The notes beneath the pieces were generated by a model. It saw nothing but the letters and a program-made list of their open reading frames with translations. It was not told the DNA's origin and searched no databases. Of a DNA stretch of 64,000 nucleotides, positions 19,701 through 29,033 are shown piece after piece; positions within the stretch are counted from its first letter, which is position 1; each line of letters opens with the position of its first letter. The DNA comes from Opitutaceae bacterium (lineage in GTDB: Bacteria; Verrucomicrobiota; Verrucomicrobiia; Opitutales; Opitutaceae): the NCBI GenBank assembly GCA_017994935.1, contig JAGOJU010000002.1, forward strand, positions 1 to 64,000, read 5' to 3'. A program made the position numbers and the translations under genes.

Positions 19701-20162
19701 CAGCAGGGCCTTGAATGGCTGCACCTGCCCCCGGGCAAGCGTCATCTCGCGCTTCGCAAATGCCTCGAGGGCGGGAACAGGCTGTGCAAGGGCAGCGGGC
19801 GTTGTCACAACCATCAGGCTCGAAGCCCTTTCGGAAACGCCATTCGACTCCGGAAGGCGCATCGAACGCAGGCGCGAAAGCACCGTCTGCCGGTCCGCAG
19901 ATGCTGCGAATGCCTCGCGCATCTCCCGGGCGTCCGGTCGTGCCTCGGGAAACAGGACGACTTCCAGCACGCGCGCATCTCCACTTCCTGCATGGAAGAG
20001 ATCCATGTCCTCGACAAGCTGCTCCGCCGCCCTGACATCCGAAACAGCCACCAGCCAGACTGCAGAGGGTCGGTTGCGCGTCAACTGATCGACCACCGCG
20101 CCGCGGGCGGACGGACAGATCCCGACATGCTTCTCGCGGTGCAGCGCGCTGATTGGCGACAT
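16707..20162 (-). CDS. mfd: Transcription-repair coupling factor Mfd
   Basis: 1151 aa from the ATG at 20162. An upstream in-frame ATG at 20291 would add 43 residues, but that stretch uses codons (agg, aga, tca) unlike the rest, so the shorter start is preferred. UvrB-like N-terminal module, RNA-polymerase-interacting domain near 'GDFVVHLQHGIAVYRGLAKI', then the superfamily 2 translocase: Walker A GDVGFGKTE, DEEQRFGVRHKE, SATPIPRTLYMAM and QLRGRVGRFKHQAYAYLL. C-terminal TRCF domain at the end. Mfd removes stalled RNA polymerase at lesions and recruits UvrA. The SurA-like gene overlaps its 3' end. Confidence 0.95.
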   Translation of the reverse strand: MSPISALHREKHVGICPSARGAVVDQLTRNRPSAVWLVAVSDVRAAEQLVEDMDLFHAGSGDARVLEVVLFPEARPDAREMREAFAASADRQTVLSRLRSMRLPESNGVSERASSLMVVTTPAALAQPVPALEAFAKREMTLARGQVQPFKALLETLSELDYDCEAVCESPGHYAIRGGIIDVYPVTATEPYRLDFFGDEIEEIRAFDPVTQRSGASFPAITLSASPRLKMATSSVGLADYLPLSSHLVLVEPAAVEQELSALARESDFSLNPLLERVSGLFGISELDEASALLDGEGVEEVTWDADSLAQHRSYPADSLVAQERLQGEADARTEFLTTLGGWQKLGYGLVFVVSKAGEEQRAREILEEGEMGRKLQPVWLRGGLNEGFRVTFREARQDPVALGSDPGAHLDWVKGTGRRGLVVVTETELFGRQRVRRVGGSKRALVQRAQVDQLLDFSELVEGDFVVHLQHGIAVYRGLAKIDTAQGVREVISLEFDERVTLHVPLQEAHLISRYVGLSKTRPQLGRVGSGRWEKTRQSAERATLDLAAELLRIQAAREAQPGHAFPQDTDWQKEFESSFPHAETRDQLKAIEETKADMEKTRPMDRLICGDVGFGKTEVALRAAFKAVQGGRQVAVLVPTTVLAQQHLNTFRERMAGYPIAVEMISRFRTRSEITKIVAATAAGQVDVLVGTHRLLQRDVVFKDLGFVVIDEEQRFGVRHKERFKTMRSTVDVLSMSATPIPRTLYMAMTGARDISVIETAPTNRHPIQTIVRTYDEKLVIEAVRHEIRRGGQVFYLHNRVQTIDLVAQRLRSLMPDLAIGVGHGQMESDELEKLMTEFVAGRHQVLVCTTIIESGLDIPNCNTIIIEGADRFGLSQLYQLRGRVGRFKHQAYAYLLLHRHTRLLEVARQRLNALRTHNQLGAGFRIAMRDLELRGAGNLLGSEQSGHIVGVGFELYCQLLRQSVARLRGEKHAASIRANVKLDFVFVGDGDPSMGEGARTRGHGTGYSALKQAEHEADGAVPVELIQARIPVAYLSETRLRIDFYRKLALAEDAAQLKRIESELRDRFGRYGPEVKALMLVTEIRICAEQKGIVSVETESTRLKCLRANGRRDDFVMLGARFPRLTASKPLLRLREIATFLNNLPKPE

Positions 20163-20564
20163 GGGAAACCGCCGACGAATACGCAGAAACCGCGTTGACG
20201 CAATCCCGTCGCTCCGCGACACGGCTCCTCTCCCGCAAATCTCTGCAACACGCGTTGACTGTTCGATCAGTTGCCTGAAGTGCCCGCACATTCGCCGCCC
20301 CTACCGCCGGCCACATTCGCCGGCGAAGAAATTTTCCTCTCCCTTGAACGAAAACCAGGACGCCGCGTCTCTCCCTGTGGTGGTGCTTCCTGCCCTGCCC
20401 GTTCTTTCTGCTTCGTATATGTTGTTGTTTTTTAGTCGGCGAAGGCGTCGGGCGTGCAAGCTCCCGACGCCTTCTCTGTTTCCAGCCAGGCGCGCCTATC
20501 AAAAACATGAATCCGACTCGCCGCTTGCGTGTACGGCCTGCTTTCCCACGCTCCAATTGCGTTC
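20163..20564. other. Divergent mfd/rsmE intergenic region
   Basis: 402 bases between the preferred start of mfd and that of rsmE. No convincing ORF beyond the possible 43-codon extension of mfd (20163-20291). It contains a T-rich stretch at 20421-20434 followed directly by a perfect 12-bp hairpin (listed separately). Promoters for both genes must lie here; I could not place -35/-10 boxes with confidence, although CTTCGTATATG at 20411-20421 is AT-richer than its surroundings. Confidence 0.5.
20441..20474 (+). other. Perfect 12-bp inverted repeat upstream of rsmE
   Basis: GAAGGCGTCGGG (20441-20452) and CCCGACGCCTTC (20463-20474) are exact complements around a 10-base loop. A run of Ts lies just before it on the + strand, but no T-tract follows it, so it does not look like a classical terminator for transcripts in either direction. 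It sits 91 bases ahead of the rsmE start, where it could be a leader hairpin or a small-RNA element. Confidence 0.6.
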
Positions 20565-21335
20565 ATGTCCGATTTCCGCGTCCACTGCCGGCCCTTAGAC
20601 CCTCTCGCTGCCAATTTCGTCCTTTCGCCGGAGGAGTCCCACCATCTCGTCGTGGTCAACCGTGCTCAACTGGGTGCATCGGTGGTGGCATTTGATGGCC
20701 AGGGAAACGAATGGCACACGGAACTCGTCAGGTCTGACAAACGCGCAGCCACGCTCCATGTCCGTGCCCGGCGTACCGCACCGCCACTGCCGTTTGACAT
20801 CTCGCTTGCCCAGGCGCTGCCAAAAGGAACGCTCATGGATTCCATTGTCCAGAAAGCCACCGAGTTGGGCGTGCGGCACGTCTTTCCTCTCTTCAGCGAG
20901 CGTTGCCAGGTCCAATTGGACGGCGACCGGCGGGATCGCAAATCCGGACGATGGCGGACCGCGGCCCTGGAGGCAGCCAAACAATGCGGCAATCCATGGG
21001 TGCCCGAAATCGCTCCAGTGGAATCGCTCCTTGAATTCGTTGCTCGGAAATCCAGTTTCGATCTCGCCCTCGTGGCATCCCTTCAGCCTGTCGCGCGCCC
21101 CCTGAAATCAATCCTCGCCGAGCATGAGCGTCATCACGGCAGCCTGCCGAAACGCGCGCTTTGGCTGATTGGGCCTGAAGGCGACTTCAGCCCCGGCGAA
21201 CTGGACGCCGCGCTCTCAGCAGGTTTCCAGGCAGTTACGCTGGGACCGCTCGTCCTTCGTTGTGAAACGGCAGCAACCGTTGCTGTCGGCATTCTTGCCC
21301 ATGAGCTTCAGCACGTGCGCCTGCAGGATGGATAA
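20565..21335 (+). CDS. rsmE: 16S rRNA m3U1498 methyltransferase RsmE
   Basis: 256 aa from the ATG at 20565 (MSDFRVHCRPL), preferred over an in-frame start 12 codons upstream because the family N-terminus starts here. PUA-like N-terminal domain (about 1-75: NFVLSPEESHHLVVVNRAQLG) and a SPOUT knot domain with the SAM-binding signatures LIGPEGDFSPGELDAAL and LGPLVLRCETAA. It methylates N3 of U1498 in the decoding region of 16S rRNA. Monocistronic, followed at once by a strong hairpin. Confidence 0.92.
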   Translation: MSDFRVHCRPLDPLAANFVLSPEESHHLVVVNRAQLGASVVAFDGQGNEWHTELVRSDKRAATLHVRARRTAPPLPFDISLAQALPKGTLMDSIVQKATELGVRHVFPLFSERCQVQLDGDRRDRKSGRWRTAALEAAKQCGNPWVPEIAPVESLLEFVARKSSFDLALVASLQPVARPLKSILAEHERHHGSLPKRALWLIGPEGDFSPGELDAALSAGFQAVTLGPLVLRCETAATVAVGILAHELQHVRLQDG

Positions 21336-21340
21336 AACGA

Positions 21341-21368
21341 GAAGGGCGACCCCTCAGGGTCGCCCTTC
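21341..21368 (-). terminator. Intrinsic terminator for the VPDAG-CTERM gene, possibly bidirectional
   Basis: GAAGGGCGACCC (21341-21352) pairs perfectly with GGGTCGCCCTTC (21357-21368) around a CTCA tetraloop. On the minus strand the stem is followed by TCGTTTTATC, a T-run consistent with rho-independent termination of the minus-strand gene. It begins 6 bases after the rsmE stop and could stop that transcript too. Confidence 0.82.
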
Positions 21369-21401
21369 GGCATATGAAAACAAATGGCTGACAAAATATC
21401 T

Positions 21402-22133
21402 TCAGGAGCGACGCCTGCGGATGCGCTGGAGTCCCGCAAGCCCCGCAATACCAAGACCGAGGAGAGCCAAAGTAGAGCCCGCATCCGGAACTGAAACATA
21501 GAGCTGGGACTGCTTGTTGCGACCGCTCTTGTCCGTAAGATTGAGCACCTGTACGCCGTAGGCTCCATTGGCGGCAGCCTTCGCGGCGGCTTCAGATCCG
21601 AAGTGGGTTACTGCAGCATCCAGAAATGCATTTCCATCTCCAAAGCCATACGATGGGCCATAGCCTGAAATGCTCGGGGTCTCGTCTTCGAAGAACCAGA
21701 ATGCGAGTTGCAGGAAATTATTCGAAGTCTTGCGACCCGAACCATAATCGAAGCCGCTGAGTGTGCCATTCGCGAACTGCGAGTAGAGCCAGGCCGTTCC
21801 CACCGAAACAGGATCCTGACCCCCTACCGCGCCGCCTGCGCCCGCCACGGCAGCATTGCCGATAGTGTAGTTGTAGGTCGATCCGGGACTGAAGTACTCG
21901 GTGTACTCGAGGCAGAATGACTCGAACGTACCTGCTGCACCCACGAGGCTGATCGGCGCGTAGGCGGAAGTGTCCAGGCCTGAGCCGCTTATGGTGTAGG
22001 AGCCCCCGCCGAGGCCGTTGCCATTGGAGCTCGCATTCGTTGAGATCGTCAGCGTTGCCGCGACTCCGCTGGATGCCAGTGCTGCGGTGCCGACGAGTAT
22101 CGCGAAGATCCGTGAGATATGAAGTTGGGACAT
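21402..22133 (-). CDS. Exported protein with VPDSG-CTERM-type sorting signal
   Basis: 243 aa. Signal peptide (FAILVGTAALASSGVAA). The middle is a Gly/Ser/Ala/Asn-rich secreted domain with few charges (for example SNGNGLGGGSYTISGSG) and a segment, FESFCLEYTEYFSPGSTYNYTI, typical of PEP-CTERM-like secreted proteins. The C-terminus is a tripartite sorting tail: VPDAGSTLALLG, a short hydrophobic helix, then RIRRRRS. This matches the VPDSG-CTERM class known from Verrucomicrobiota, with Ala for Ser in the motif. Such tails are processed by an exosortase-like enzyme and the protein is delivered to the surface or matrix. No exosortase gene is in the window. Monocistronic with its own terminator. Confidence 0.85.
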   Translation of the reverse strand: MSQLHISRIFAILVGTAALASSGVAATLTISTNASSNGNGLGGGSYTISGSGLDTSAYAPISLVGAAGTFESFCLEYTEYFSPGSTYNYTIGNAAVAGAGGAVGGQDPVSVGTAWLYSQFANGTLSGFDYGSGRKTSNNFLQLAFWFFEDETPSISGYGPSYGFGDGNAFLDAAVTHFGSEAAAKAAANGAYGVQVLNLTDKSGRNKQSQLYVSVPDAGSTLALLGLGIAGLAGLQRIRRRRS

Positions 22134-22507
22134 GGTTTATGTTGTTAGGTGAAGTTGGAGTTTCTGCTTGCCTTCCCTGTAGCCTCGCTAATGCCACTTT
22201 TTACCTCCACTGCCTCCCAACTGAAATTCGCGACGCATCGATCTATTGATTAGTCACTTGCGTGATTACTTAGCGAGGCTACGAAGAATTACCCTGGCAT
22301 GGCGCAACTCCCTGTTGACCCCTGCATTGTCACACATTCCGACAATTCCTCGATGTTCGGTAAAAAACGCGTAAAGCAACGCGACACGTACTTCCACGCC
22401 TCCTCCGCCACTTCGCCTACGCAGTTCCCTTAAAAGATTTTCTCGGTCGTCCCTCCCGCCCCCCTTCGCGCGAAGGGCTCCGTCGAGCGAACGCCGATCC
22501 GTCGGTG
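22134..22507. promoter_or_regulatory. Upstream region of the VPDAG-CTERM gene with long-spaced inverted repeat
   Basis: 374 bases without a convincing gene. It is AT-richer than the surroundings at 22200-22275. It contains GTAGCCTCGCTAA at 22179-22191 and its exact complement TTAGCGAGGCTAC at 22270-22282, 78 bases apart, upstream of the minus-strand start at 22133. These may be paired operator sites or the base of a long leader stem. The rest, up to the stop of the fusion gene at 22508, shows nothing I can interpret. Confidence 0.55.
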
Positions 22508-24127
22508 CTACCAGACCAAAAGTCCGCCCGCAAACGTCAGCCCGGCGCCCACGCTGCAGAAGATGATCCTGTCACCCGGCTGGAAGATCCCCTCCTGGGC
22601 GGCCCATCCCAGCGCCATCGAAACCGACGCCCCACTGGTATTGCCGTAACGAGAAATCGTCATGACCACTTTTTCGAATGGGATGCCGATTCGTTTGCTG
22701 ACCGCCCGCAGGATACGCTCGTTCGCCTGATGCGGCACGACCCAGGCGATGTCCTCCGGCGCAAGATTGTGACGCTTGAGTGTGGCTTCGATCTGATCCG
22801 CGAAACCGACCACGGCACTCTTGAAAACCAGGGCGCCGTTCATCTGAAGATAGAAATCCGCCTGATCGGCTCCCCCCGGCGCCAGGAAGGGACGCGTCGC
22901 CCCGCCACCCCGCCTCTGGATGGCGGCAAACTGGGTGGCGTCCCCGGAAAGCGCCATACGATGCAAGCGATGTCCCCCGGGCGAATCCGTGAGAATCGCG
23001 GCGCCGGCTCCATCGCCGAAAAGAAAAGCCGTCTCGTGATCCTTCGGATTCGTGATCCTTGAAAGCAGTTCAGCCGTCACCACAACAAGGTTGCGCGCCG
23101 TACCGCCACGGATGAAGGAGCGCCCCACCTCCAGCGCATAGAGCCATCCCGAACACGCAGCATTCAGGTCAAACGCCAATGCCTTCGGGATACCCAGATG
23201 CAGGGCCAGCGCGGAGGCCATCGCGGGTACCGGCTGGTCGGGAATGATGGTTGCGAGAATGATTCCGTCGATCTGATCGACCGACATCCCCGCCTGCGCC
23301 AAGGCGCGTCTCACCGCCGTGGCTGCAAGGCTGGTCGCGGTTTCATCGCCCGAGGCGTAGCGCCGCTCCTTGATGCCCGTGAGTTTGAGCATTTCCTCCT
23401 CGGTACGATCTGGAAAGGCCCGCAGAATCTCACTCGTCGGGCGAATATTCTGCGGAACAGCATATCCCACCCCTGCAATGCGAACCGTCTCGGTGGAACA
23501 GGAGGACGTCGATTCAGCCATGACGGCGGGACTCGCAACGCGCGAATCCGCATGCTGCTCCAGGTAGCGCGCAACATCATCGCCAGAAACCCGCCCTCCC
23601 GGACCCGTCGCCGAAACACCCGTCAGCGTCTCCGGGGTCAGCCCCGCCTCCTGCACCAGTTTCAAGGCACGGGGTGTCCACAAGAGCCCCCCCGATGGGG
23701 GCACCGGCGATACCGCTCGAACCTGTCTCTGGGGCGCGGAAGGCGCTGCCACGGGGGTCGCTCGGACTGCTGGTGGCGAAATCGCAGCCCTCGCCTGCGG
23801 CGAGGATGTTGCCTTTGATGCCGCGGCGGACTCCAGCACTTCCTGAGCCGGCGACACTTCAAGGTGCTTCAACGCGATGTCTGCCGTCGCAATGCGCAGG
23901 AATGGGCCATTGCTCGGAACGATGTCGCCTGCCCGGCAGCGCACGGCAACGATCTGTCCGTCACACGGCGCCTCATATTCGAAGACCGATTTGTCACTCT
24001 CCAGCTCCGCGATCTTTTCGCCCTTGGCGATGGTGGCTCCCGGTGCCACCTTGATGTCGATTACGGTGAGTTCGCTGACGGTGGCCCCCATGGAGGGCAT
24101 CGGGACATCGATAAGGAATGTTTCCAT
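22508..24127 (-). CDS. Lipoyl domain / E3-binding domain / 3-oxoacyl-ACP synthase III fusion
   Basis: 539 aa from the ATG at 24127 (METFLIDVPMPSMG, the typical start of an E2 lipoyl domain; the frame continues 34 codons upstream). Residues 2-83 are a lipoyl domain with the modifiable Lys46 in ELESDKSVFEY. An Ala/Pro/Ser linker (about 92-148) leads to a peripheral-subunit-binding domain (about 149-191: TPRALKLVQEAGLTPETL, GVSATGPGGRVSGDDVARYL). A second linker leads to a complete FabH-like condensing enzyme (about 213-539) with the Cys-His-Asn triad: Cys325 in NAACSGWLYAL, His466 in VPHQANERIL, Asn496 in YGNTSGAS. The E2 acyltransferase domain is absent. FabH normally condenses an acyl-CoA primer with malonyl-ACP. 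Here the primer may arrive on the lipoyl arm (inference). Downstream of kdsA by 80 bases on the same strand. Confidence 0.88.
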   Translation of the reverse strand: METFLIDVPMPSMGATVSELTVIDIKVAPGATIAKGEKIAELESDKSVFEYEAPCDGQIVAVRCRAGDIVPSNGPFLRIATADIALKHLEVSPAQEVLESAAASKATSSPQARAAISPPAVRATPVAAPSAPQRQVRAVSPVPPSGGLLWTPRALKLVQEAGLTPETLTGVSATGPGGRVSGDDVARYLEQHADSRVASPAVMAESTSSCSTETVRIAGVGYAVPQNIRPTSEILRAFPDRTEEEMLKLTGIKERRYASGDETATSLAATAVRRALAQAGMSVDQIDGIILATIIPDQPVPAMASALALHLGIPKALAFDLNAACSGWLYALEVGRSFIRGGTARNLVVVTAELLSRITNPKDHETAFLFGDGAGAAILTDSPGGHRLHRMALSGDATQFAAIQRRGGGATRPFLAPGGADQADFYLQMNGALVFKSAVVGFADQIEATLKRHNLAPEDIAWVVPHQANERILRAVSKRIGIPFEKVVMTISRYGNTSGASVSMALGWAAQEGIFQPGDRIIFCSVGAGLTFAGGLLVW

Positions 24128-24207
24128 GCGCACTGAAGAGAGAGGTAACGTGACCGAACTGGAGCACCGGTCAATTCCGGTCGCCAGACCGGTCGACGGC
24201 CTGCTTT

Positions 24208-26639
<2,432 letters not shown>

Positions 26640-26746
26640 TTAACCGGGCGAAAGCGAATGGAGCAAGAAAAAGTCCGGAAATCCATGATGGGAATCAAAC
26701 GCACCTTCAAGCCCCGCGCCTCCAACGCATCGCGGAACCCCGGGTC

Positions 26747-26938
26747 CTACCCCATCCACGCCGCAATCAGTACGAAACCGACACCGATCACCGCTGCCGC
26801 CGCAAGGGTCCAGAGGCTCCATTTCAAGACCTTGGCCAGAAACCAGAGCACGCCCAGCCCCGCCAGGATCAAGCAGGGGACAACAAACCAGCGCGGGTAC
26901 GCCGAAAGCGCCTCCAGCTTCGCCACCATCCAGGTCAT
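26747..26938 (-). CDS. Small two-helix membrane protein
   Basis: 63 aa from the ATG at 26938. Two predicted membrane helices, FVVPCLILAGLGVLWFLAKVL and LWTLAAAAVIGVGFVLIAAW, joined by a short basic loop. The frame continues upstream with protein-like sequence (ANDASIWLAEWDSLRHIDR), so a GTG at 27025 could give a 92-aa form; that would leave only ten bases to the divergent kinase start. No family recognised. It lies upstream of pyrG on the same strand but 116 bases away, so it may be independent. Confidence 0.5.
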   Translation of the reverse strand: MTWMVAKLEALSAYPRWFVVPCLILAGLGVLWFLAKVLKWSLWTLAAAAVIGVGFVLIAAWMG

Positions 26939-27035
26939 CCGGTCGATATGGCGGAGGGAATCCCACTCTGCGAGCCAAATGGATGCATCATTCGCCGCTT
27001 GCGCACCGGCGGCCCTGCCAGCCACGCTGTGGGTA

Positions 27036-28073
27036 ATGCAATCGTCTGGTTCCGCCAAGCCACGCTTCGATCTCATCGGAGTCGGCTCACCCATCATGGA
27101 TCTGCTGGCACCCATCCCCGAGGCGTTTCTCAAAAGGGTCGCGGGCGACAAGGGAGGCATGCTGCTCGTGAACCAGGAGGAGATGCAGGAGATCATCCGC
27201 ATGCTGCCCTCCGCTCCCGCACAATCCACGGGAGGTTCCGCTGCGAATGTCATCTTCAACGCGAGCAGGCTCGGTCTGCGCACGACCTTTCTCGGAAAGC
27301 TGGGCAATGACGACGTCGCCCGCCGCTACCGCAGCGAATTTGAAGTCGCGGGAGTCGACGCCTCCCGCTTCAAGCACGGCGAGCAGGCCAACGCGCGCTG
27401 CCTCGCGATGGTGACACCCGATGCCCAGCGCACGCTGCGCACCGATCTCGGTGCAGCCATGACGCTTTCACCCGAAGAGGTGCGGCGCTCGGACTTTGCA
27501 GGCTGCAGGCACGCGCACATTGAAGGCTATCTCGCCTTCAATCGCGCACTCGCGGAAAGTGCCCTGGCTGCGGCGAGGGAGGCCGGCGCCACCGTCAGTT
27601 TCGATCTGTCCTCCTTCGAAGTGGTGGGAGCAACGCGCGACTGGCTCTTTTCCCAGTTCAGGCGCGGCATCGACGTGGTGTTTGCCAACGAGGACGAGAT
27701 CCGGGCGCTATTCCCGTCGCGAGCGACCGCATCCTACGGGGACCTTGCGCGGGAGCTGGGAGCCTTCGGTGTGCTGGCTGCCGTAAAGGTCGGCGCGGAC
27801 GGTGCATGGCTCGCGCAGAACGGATCGATCGAACGCATCACGCCGGTGCACGTGCACGACGTTGTCGACACGAATGGCGCCGGCGATGCCTGGGCCGCGG
27901 GTTTTCTCTACGGCTACCTGCATCGCTGGCCTCTGCAGAAGAGCGGCGCCCTCGCTTCGCACCTGGGCGCCGAAACGGTCCGCCACATGGGACCGATCAT
28001 TCCGTCAGCGCATTGGGAACGGGTGCAGGCTCGCGGCCTGTCAGCGGCCCAACCCTCCGTCCCTCCGGGCTGA
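27036..28073 (+). CDS. PfkB-family sugar/nucleoside kinase
   Basis: 345 aa from the ATG at 27036. Ribokinase fold with both family signatures: the N-terminal GGSAANVIFNASRLGLRTTFLGKLGND and the C-terminal anion-hole motif DTNGAGDAWAAGF (catalytic Asp in GAGD). The start FDLIGVGSPIMDLLAPI resembles the adenosine-kinase-like subgroup, but PfkB proteins change specificity easily; adenosine, fructose or another sugar are all possible. The open frame extends far upstream, antisense to pyrG, and that part is not coding. It is followed after 31 bases by the ABC exporter genes. Confidence 0.85.
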   Translation: MQSSGSAKPRFDLIGVGSPIMDLLAPIPEAFLKRVAGDKGGMLLVNQEEMQEIIRMLPSAPAQSTGGSAANVIFNASRLGLRTTFLGKLGNDDVARRYRSEFEVAGVDASRFKHGEQANARCLAMVTPDAQRTLRTDLGAAMTLSPEEVRRSDFAGCRHAHIEGYLAFNRALAESALAAAREAGATVSFDLSSFEVVGATRDWLFSQFRRGIDVVFANEDEIRALFPSRATASYGDLARELGAFGVLAAVKVGADGAWLAQNGSIERITPVHVHDVVDTNGAGDAWAAGFLYGYLHRWPLQKSGALASHLGAETVRHMGPIIPSAHWERVQARGLSAAQPSVPPG

Positions 28074-28104
28074 ACGGGATCAGGAGCTTTCACTCCACCC
28101 CTCC

Positions 28105-29025
28105 ATGCTTGTCATTGACCAGGTCACCAAACGCTACGGCAATCTCGCCGCTCTCCAGGGAGTTTCACTCGACCTGAAGGCAGGGGAATTCTTCGGACTC
28201 CTCGGACCGAACGGAGCGGGCAAGAGCACGCTGATGGCTCTCATTGCCGGTCTTCGCAGGCCCGATTCCGGCAGCATCACCCTGGAGGGGCAGGCCTTGA
28301 CTCCGGAGAATCGCGGGCTGCGCAACAGCCTGGGATTCGTTCCCCAGACTATCGCACTCTACGAGGACCTGACCGCAGAGGAAAATCTGTGGATCTTTGG
28401 CCGCCTCTACGGCCTGGGTGGCGCGCACCTTCGCGAGCGCATCGACCATGCCCTGGAGACCGCCCACCTTCAGGACCGGCGCAGGCACCGCGTGAAAACA
28501 TTCTCCGGCGGCATGCAGCGACGGCTCAACATCGTCGCCGCCCTTCTGCATCGTCCCAAGCTGCTCCTCTGCGACGAACCGACGGTCGGTGTCGATCCGC
28601 AGTCACGAAATGCGATCTTCGAGTTCCTTCAGACGCTCAATCGCGACGGGCTCGCCGTCATCTATTCGACCCACTACATGGAGGAGGCGTCCAAGCTGTG
28701 CTCGCGGATCGCCATCATCGACCATGGCAGGCTGCTCGCCATCGGATCCCTCCCCCAGTTGATGACCCGATTGCCGTTCCAGGAGTCGCTCCGGATCGAA
28801 GGCCAGAATCTGTCCCGCGATTCACTCGCGCCTCTCCTGGGGTTCGGCGAACTGGCCGCGGACGCGGAGGCACATGTTCTCACGCTTAACGCCGGCACCC
28901 GGCTTTCCGAAGTGTTCCGCGCCGCGGAGGCCGCCCATCTTCCCACCTCTTCCTTCCAGCTCAGCCGTCCCGACCTCGAAGACCTTTTCCTTCACCTCAC
29001 GGGCAAGTCGCTGCGCGACACCTGA
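28105..29025 (+). CDS. ABC-2 type exporter ATP-binding protein
   Basis: 306 aa from the ATG at 28105 (MLVIDQVTKRYGNL). Complete nucleotide-binding domain: Walker A GPNGAGKST, Q-loop FVPQTIALYEDLT, signature FSGGMQRR, Walker B LLLCDEPTVGVD and the switch His in STHYMEEA. The C-terminal 80 residues form the small beta-domain common in drug- and polysaccharide-exporter ATPases. The permease gene follows after 8 bases, so the pair forms one exporter. Substrate unknown. Confidence 0.92.
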   Translation: MLVIDQVTKRYGNLAALQGVSLDLKAGEFFGLLGPNGAGKSTLMALIAGLRRPDSGSITLEGQALTPENRGLRNSLGFVPQTIALYEDLTAEENLWIFGRLYGLGGAHLRERIDHALETAHLQDRRRHRVKTFSGGMQRRLNIVAALLHRPKLLLCDEPTVGVDPQSRNAIFEFLQTLNRDGLAVIYSTHYMEEASKLCSRIAIIDHGRLLAIGSLPQLMTRLPFQESLRIEGQNLSRDSLAPLLGFGELAADAEAHVLTLNAGTRLSEVFRAAEAAHLPTSSFQLSRPDLEDLFLHLTGKSLRDT

Positions 29026-29033
29026 TCCCGGCC

